Assembly (NCBI RefSeq): GCF_003065605.1
Contig: NZ_CP026952.1
Span: 3,534,001 to 3,598,000 of the forward strand
DNA: 64,000 nt
Origin: Aeromicrobium chenweiae
GTDB taxonomy: Bacteria > Actinomycetota > Actinomycetes > Propionibacteriales > Nocardioidaceae
Reading direction: 5' to 3'
Below are positions 61,013 through 64,000 of this stretch, in pieces; positions within the stretch are counted from its first letter, which is position 1; each line of letters starts with the position of its first letter. Below the pieces are notes generated by a model. That model was not told the DNA's origin, ran no database searches, and saw only the letters and a list, made by a program, of their open reading frames with translations. The translations under genes were made by a program, and so were the position numbers.

Positions 61013-61759
61013 TCAGCGCCGGCGGTTGAGGAAGGCCGCCATCGCCTCACGGGCCTCGTCGCTGCCGAAGAGCTCGCCCGACAGCTGGGCGAGACCGGCG
61101 CCGAGGGTGTCGATGCGGGTGACCAGGTCGTGGTTGAGCAGCTTCTTGGTCTCGCGCAGTCCCTGCGGGTAGCCCTTCGCGAGGTCCCCGACGACGCGGT
61201 CGACCTCGTCCGCGAGCTCCGCGGCAGGCACCGCACGGGTGACCAGCCCGATCTGTGCAGCCTCGACCGCGTCGAACGTGCGCGCGGTCAGGAACAGCTC
61301 GCTGGCCGCCCGGTCCGTCAGGCGCGGCACCAGGCTCAGCGAGATGATCGCGGGCGCGAGCGCGAGGCGCACCTCTGTGAGCTGGAAGGTCACCGGCTCC
61401 GCCGCGAGCACGATGTCGGCCGCGCCCACGATGCCGAGGCCGCCGGCGCGCACCGGCCCGTCGAGCTCGACCACGACGGGCGTGGTGGCCGTGGCGATGA
61501 GCAGCTGCATCGCCACCATCGACTTGGCCCCCTCGACCATGCCACCGGCCGACGCCTCGACCATGTCCGCGCCGGAGCAGAACACCGGCCCGGCGGAGCG
61601 GATGACGATGACCCGCACCTCCGGATCGGCGTCGGCCGTCTCCACGTGCGCCATCAGCTCCGACACGAGCTGCTTGCTCAGGGCGTTGCGGTTGTGCTCG
61701 CTGTCGAGCGTGATCGTGGCGACCCGCTTGTCGATGTCGAGGTGGACCAGCTCAGCCAT
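61013..61759 (-). CDS. Enoyl-CoA hydratase/isomerase (crotonase) family protein
   Basis: A 248-residue crotonase-fold protein: oxyanion-hole segments SGADM and AGGLGIVGAADIVLA. In hydratases two Glu act in catalysis. The one within the GGG-x-E stretch is replaced here (GGLGIVGAAD), while a Glu in TFQLTEVRLAL is kept. So it may be an isomerase or another crotonase activity rather than a standard hydratase. It follows the dehydrogenase gene by 21 bases in an acyl-CoA operon. Confidence 0.85.
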   Translation of the reverse strand: MAELVHLDIDKRVATITLDSEHNRNALSKQLVSELMAHVETADADPEVRVIVIRSAGPVFCSGADMVEASAGGMVEGAKSMVAMQLLIATATTPVVVELDGPVRAGGLGIVGAADIVLAAEPVTFQLTEVRLALAPAIISLSLVPRLTDRAASELFLTARTFDAVEAAQIGLVTRAVPAAELADEVDRVVGDLAKGYPQGLRETKKLLNHDLVTRIDTLGAGLAQLSGELFGSDEAREAMAAFLNRRR

Positions 61760-61780
61760 GGTCGGGGCCTTCCGTGCGGT

Positions 61781-62944
61781 TCAGTAGGACTTGGGCAGGC
61801 CGAGCGAGAACTGGGCGACGAAGTTGAGCGCCATCTCCCGGCTCACCGGCGCGATGCGCGACAGGCGGGAGCCCGCGAGCATCTGCACCAGACCGTACTC
61901 GTTGGCCAGGCCGTTGCCACCGTGCGTCTGGATGGCGCGGTCGACCGCGTTGCAGACCGCCTCCCCCGCCGCGTACTTGGCCATGTTGGCCGCCTCGGCC
62001 GCCCGCATCACGTCGCCCGCGGCGTAGAGCGCGGCCGCCTTCTGCGTCATCAGCCGGGCCATCTCGATCTCGATGTACGTCTGCGCGAGGGGGTGGGAGA
62101 TCGCCTGGTGGGCACCGATCGGCACGTCCCAGACCTTGCGCTCCTTGGCATACTCCGAGGCCTTCGCCAGGGCGAGCCGGGCGGTGCCGAGGGCGAACGA
62201 CGCCGCCATGATGCGCTCGGGGTTGAGCCCGGCGAAGAGCTGCTCGATGCCGGCGCCCTCGCCGCCGATCAGTGCGTCGGTCGGGACGCGCACGTCGTCG
62301 AAGAACAGCGTGAACTGCTTCTCCGGCGAGATGATGCCCATGTCGATCTCCTGGAACGTGAAGCCCGCGGAGTCGGTCGGCACGAGGAACAGCGCCGGCT
62401 TGAGCTTGCCGGTGCGGGCGTCCTCGGTCCGGGCGACGACCAGCACGTGGCTGGCCTCGTCGACGCCCGAGATGTACGTCTTGGTGCCCGTCAGGCGCCA
62501 GCCGTCCGCCTCGCGGTACGCCGTGGTGATGATGTTGTGCGAGTTGGAGCCCGCGTCGGGCTCGGTGATCGAGAAGGCGAACGTCGACGTGCCGTCGGCC
62601 AGGCCGGGCAGCAGCGCCTGCTTCTGCTCCTCGCTGCCGTACTGCGTGATGATCGTGCCGACGATCGCGGGCGAGACGACCATGAGCAGCAGCGGGCTGC
62701 CCGCGGCAGCCAGCTCCTCGCAGACCGCGGCGAGGTCGCCGATGTCGCCGCCGCCTCCGCCGTACTCCTCGGGGATCGACACGCCGAGGAAGCCGTTGCG
62801 CCCCGCCTCGGCCCACAGCTCGGTGGTCTTCTTGCCCGTGCGCGCGGCCTCCTCGAAGTAGCTGCGGCCGAACTTGTTGCCGAGGGCGGCGACGGACTGA
62901 CGCAGCGCGATGCGCTCGTCGGACTCGGTGAAGGCAATGGTCAT
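61781..62944 (-). CDS. Acyl-CoA dehydrogenase
   Basis: A 387-residue short-form dehydrogenase: FAFSITEPDAGSNSHNI (FAD loop), TGTKTYISGVDEASHVLVVAR and a C-terminal IQTHGGNGLANEYGLVQMLAGSRLSRIAPVSREM. The C-terminal Glu of the YEGT/GTSE type seen in many family members is not recognisable, so the catalytic base may sit elsewhere, as in isovaleryl-CoA dehydrogenases. ATG62944 overlaps the carboxylase stop by 4 nt. Confidence 0.9.
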   Translation of the reverse strand: MTIAFTESDERIALRQSVAALGNKFGRSYFEEAARTGKKTTELWAEAGRNGFLGVSIPEEYGGGGGDIGDLAAVCEELAAAGSPLLLMVVSPAIVGTIITQYGSEEQKQALLPGLADGTSTFAFSITEPDAGSNSHNIITTAYREADGWRLTGTKTYISGVDEASHVLVVARTEDARTGKLKPALFLVPTDSAGFTFQEIDMGIISPEKQFTLFFDDVRVPTDALIGGEGAGIEQLFAGLNPERIMAASFALGTARLALAKASEYAKERKVWDVPIGAHQAISHPLAQTYIEIEMARLMTQKAAALYAAGDVMRAAEAANMAKYAAGEAVCNAVDRAIQTHGGNGLANEYGLVQMLAGSRLSRIAPVSREMALNFVAQFSLGLPKSY

Positions 62945-64000
62945 GGTTGATCTCCTGTGGGTTCGGCCGCCTCGATGACGGCGAGCACGGCTCCGGACTC
63001 GACCTGCGAGCCCGGGGTGACCGAGAGCTGGGTGACGACGCCGTCGGTCGGCGCCGCGATGGTGTGCTGCATCTTCATGGCCTCGAGGACGACGATGACG
63101 TCGCCCCTGACGACCCGGGCGCCGTCCGCGACCGCCACCGTGACGACCGAGGCCGGCATGGGGGCGAGGAGCGATCCCTCCACGACCACGTCCGCCGGGT
63201 CCACGAACCGCGGCACCGGGACGAGGTCCATCGAGCCGTGCGGGCCGTCGACGTCGACCCACCCCTCGCCCACGTGGACCTCGTACGACTCCGTGACCCC
63301 GCCGACGTCGAGCACGACGCGCGTCGCGGTGGCGTCGACGACGCTGACGTCCTCGAGGTCGTGCTGGACGAAGCCGGCGCTGTACGAGACGGTGACCGCA
63401 TCGCCCCCTCCCGCCGGCACGTACGTCCGCGTCCGGGGTGCACTCGGCACGTTGCGGTACGCGGCGGGGATGCGGCTCAGCACCCGGGCGCCGGTCGCCG
63501 CGGCCGAGGCCTTCGCCAGCGCGGCCGCGAGGACCGTCCGGCGTGCCGCCGCGTCGTCGAGGGCGGGCCGCGTCCAGGCCTCGAGCCGCTCGTCGAGCAG
63601 CGCGGTGTGGACCTGCGCGGCGGCGAAGGCCTCGTCGTCGAGGATCGAGCGCAGGAACGCCAGGTTGGTCCGCACGCCGTGGACGCGCGTGCGGCGGAGG
63701 ACGTCGCCGAGCCGGCGGATCGCGGTGGCACGGTCGGGCCCGTGGGCGATGATCTTGGCGATCATCGCGTCGTAGTGGATGCCGACGACCGAGCCCGGCT
63801 CGACGCCGGAGTCGACCCGCAGCCCCGGACCGGCCGGGACATCGAACGTCCGGACGGTGCCGGTCTGCGGCTGCCAGCCGTCGGCGGGGTCCTCGGCGTA
63901 CAGGCGCACCTCGACCGCATGGCCCGTCGGCCCCTCAGGCTCGGCCCCCAGGGCGGTCCCCTCGGCGACCGCGATCTGCTGGGCGACCAGGTCCACGCCG
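62941..64000 (-). CDS. Acyl-CoA carboxylase biotin-containing alpha subunit (5' part beyond window)
   Basis: 353 C-terminal codons are visible and the frame continues past position 64000. It shows the end of the biotin carboxylase domain (GHAVEVRLYAEDPADGWQPQTG, YDAMIAKIIAHGPDRATAIRRL), a middle domain, and a C-terminal biotinyl domain with the biotin Lys in LEAMKMQH. With the dehydrogenase and crotonase it suits a methylcrotonyl- or other acyl-CoA carboxylase for branched acid breakdown; the beta subunit would lie outside. Confidence 0.92.
   Translation of the reverse strand, partial: GVDLVAQQIAVAEGTALGAEPEGPTGHAVEVRLYAEDPADGWQPQTGTVRTFDVPAGPGLRVDSGVEPGSVVGIHYDAMIAKIIAHGPDRATAIRRLGDVLRRTRVHGVRTNLAFLRSILDDEAFAAAQVHTALLDERLEAWTRPALDDAAARRTVLAAALAKASAAATGARVLSRIPAAYRNVPSAPRTRTYVPAGGGDAVTVSYSAGFVQHDLEDVSVVDATATRVVLDVGGVTESYEVHVGEGWVDVDGPHGSMDLVPVPRFVDPADVVVEGSLLAPMPASVVTVAVADGARVVRGDVIVVLEAMKMQHTIAAPTDGVVTQLSVTPGSQVESGAVLAVIEAAEPTGDQP

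Overview
The window is high-GC DNA in which nearly every codon ends in G or C. Coding is dense, with many 4-nt ATGA/GTGA start-stop overlaps and many GTG starts. An mprA-mprB-pepD block in the mycobacterial order, a HelD-type helicase, a FadE5-like acyl-CoA dehydrogenase and an E1alpha/E1beta/E2 branched-chain keto-acid dehydrogenase operon all point to an actinobacterium. A Nocardioidaceae-like organism (Nocardioides/Aeromicrobium type) is my best guess, but no rRNA or other decisive marker is present. At least a dozen genes have a TANNNT hexamer ending 6-7 nt before the start codon and no ribosome binding site, the signature of leaderless mRNAs.

Layout. 1-4483: envelope or sugar genes (GT2 glycosyltransferase cut by the edge, polytopic membrane protein, response regulator with a degenerate receiver, sugar epimerase, MTA phosphorylase). 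4587-4811: tRNA-Gly(CCC) followed by a second copy of its 3' end and hairpin. 4834-11269: mixed housekeeping (aldo/keto reductase, DUF4389, diguanylate cyclase, NAD(P)-binding protein, YigZ, LysR with a divergent 44-aa membrane peptide, HAD phosphatase). 11395-16345: FadE5-like dehydrogenase, small proteins, SDR, MFS transporter. 16459-19914: keto-acid dehydrogenase operon. 20084-23985: aromatic/histidinol-phosphate aminotransferase, EamA, holin-like membrane protein, LMW phosphatase, fructosamine kinase-like protein. 24041-27738: MprAB envelope-stress system and PepD protease, with matching direct repeats before mprA and pepD.

28727-48107 is the accessory part: about 19 minus-strand catabolic genes in two blocks. 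Block A (28727-43927) has a cupin, an MBL hydrolase, a sugar-type ABC importer, NDMA-dependent alcohol and aldehyde dehydrogenases, a GntR regulator, old yellow enzyme, two SDRs, an FAD dehydrogenase and two MmgE/PrpD proteins. Block B (44128-48107) has a GntR regulator, a methylisocitrate-lyase-type lyase, a hydantoinase-type cyclic amidohydrolase, an isochorismatase-fold amidase and a DUF1330 protein. The same 14-bp palindrome lies before the first gene of each block, so the block-B GntR probably controls both. The substrate is unknown. The gene set suits uptake, oxidation, ring opening, deamidation, hydration and C-C cleavage of an oxygenated, possibly N-containing, cyclic compound.

48291-51427 is a coupled unit: a fused anthranilate-synthase-type enzyme, a DUF3293 protein and an Asp/Glu racemase. 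Ahead of it I read a 12-residue leader peptide with tandem Trp codons, mutually exclusive hairpins and an intrinsic terminator, a textbook trp attenuator not previously marked in the ORFs. The rest holds an M20 peptidase, a 21-22-bp repeat array, a membrane metallophosphoesterase with HelD, two secreted unknowns with a decayed paralogue between them, an amino-acid ABC importer with fused binding protein and permease, and an acyl-CoA catabolic operon running off the right edge.
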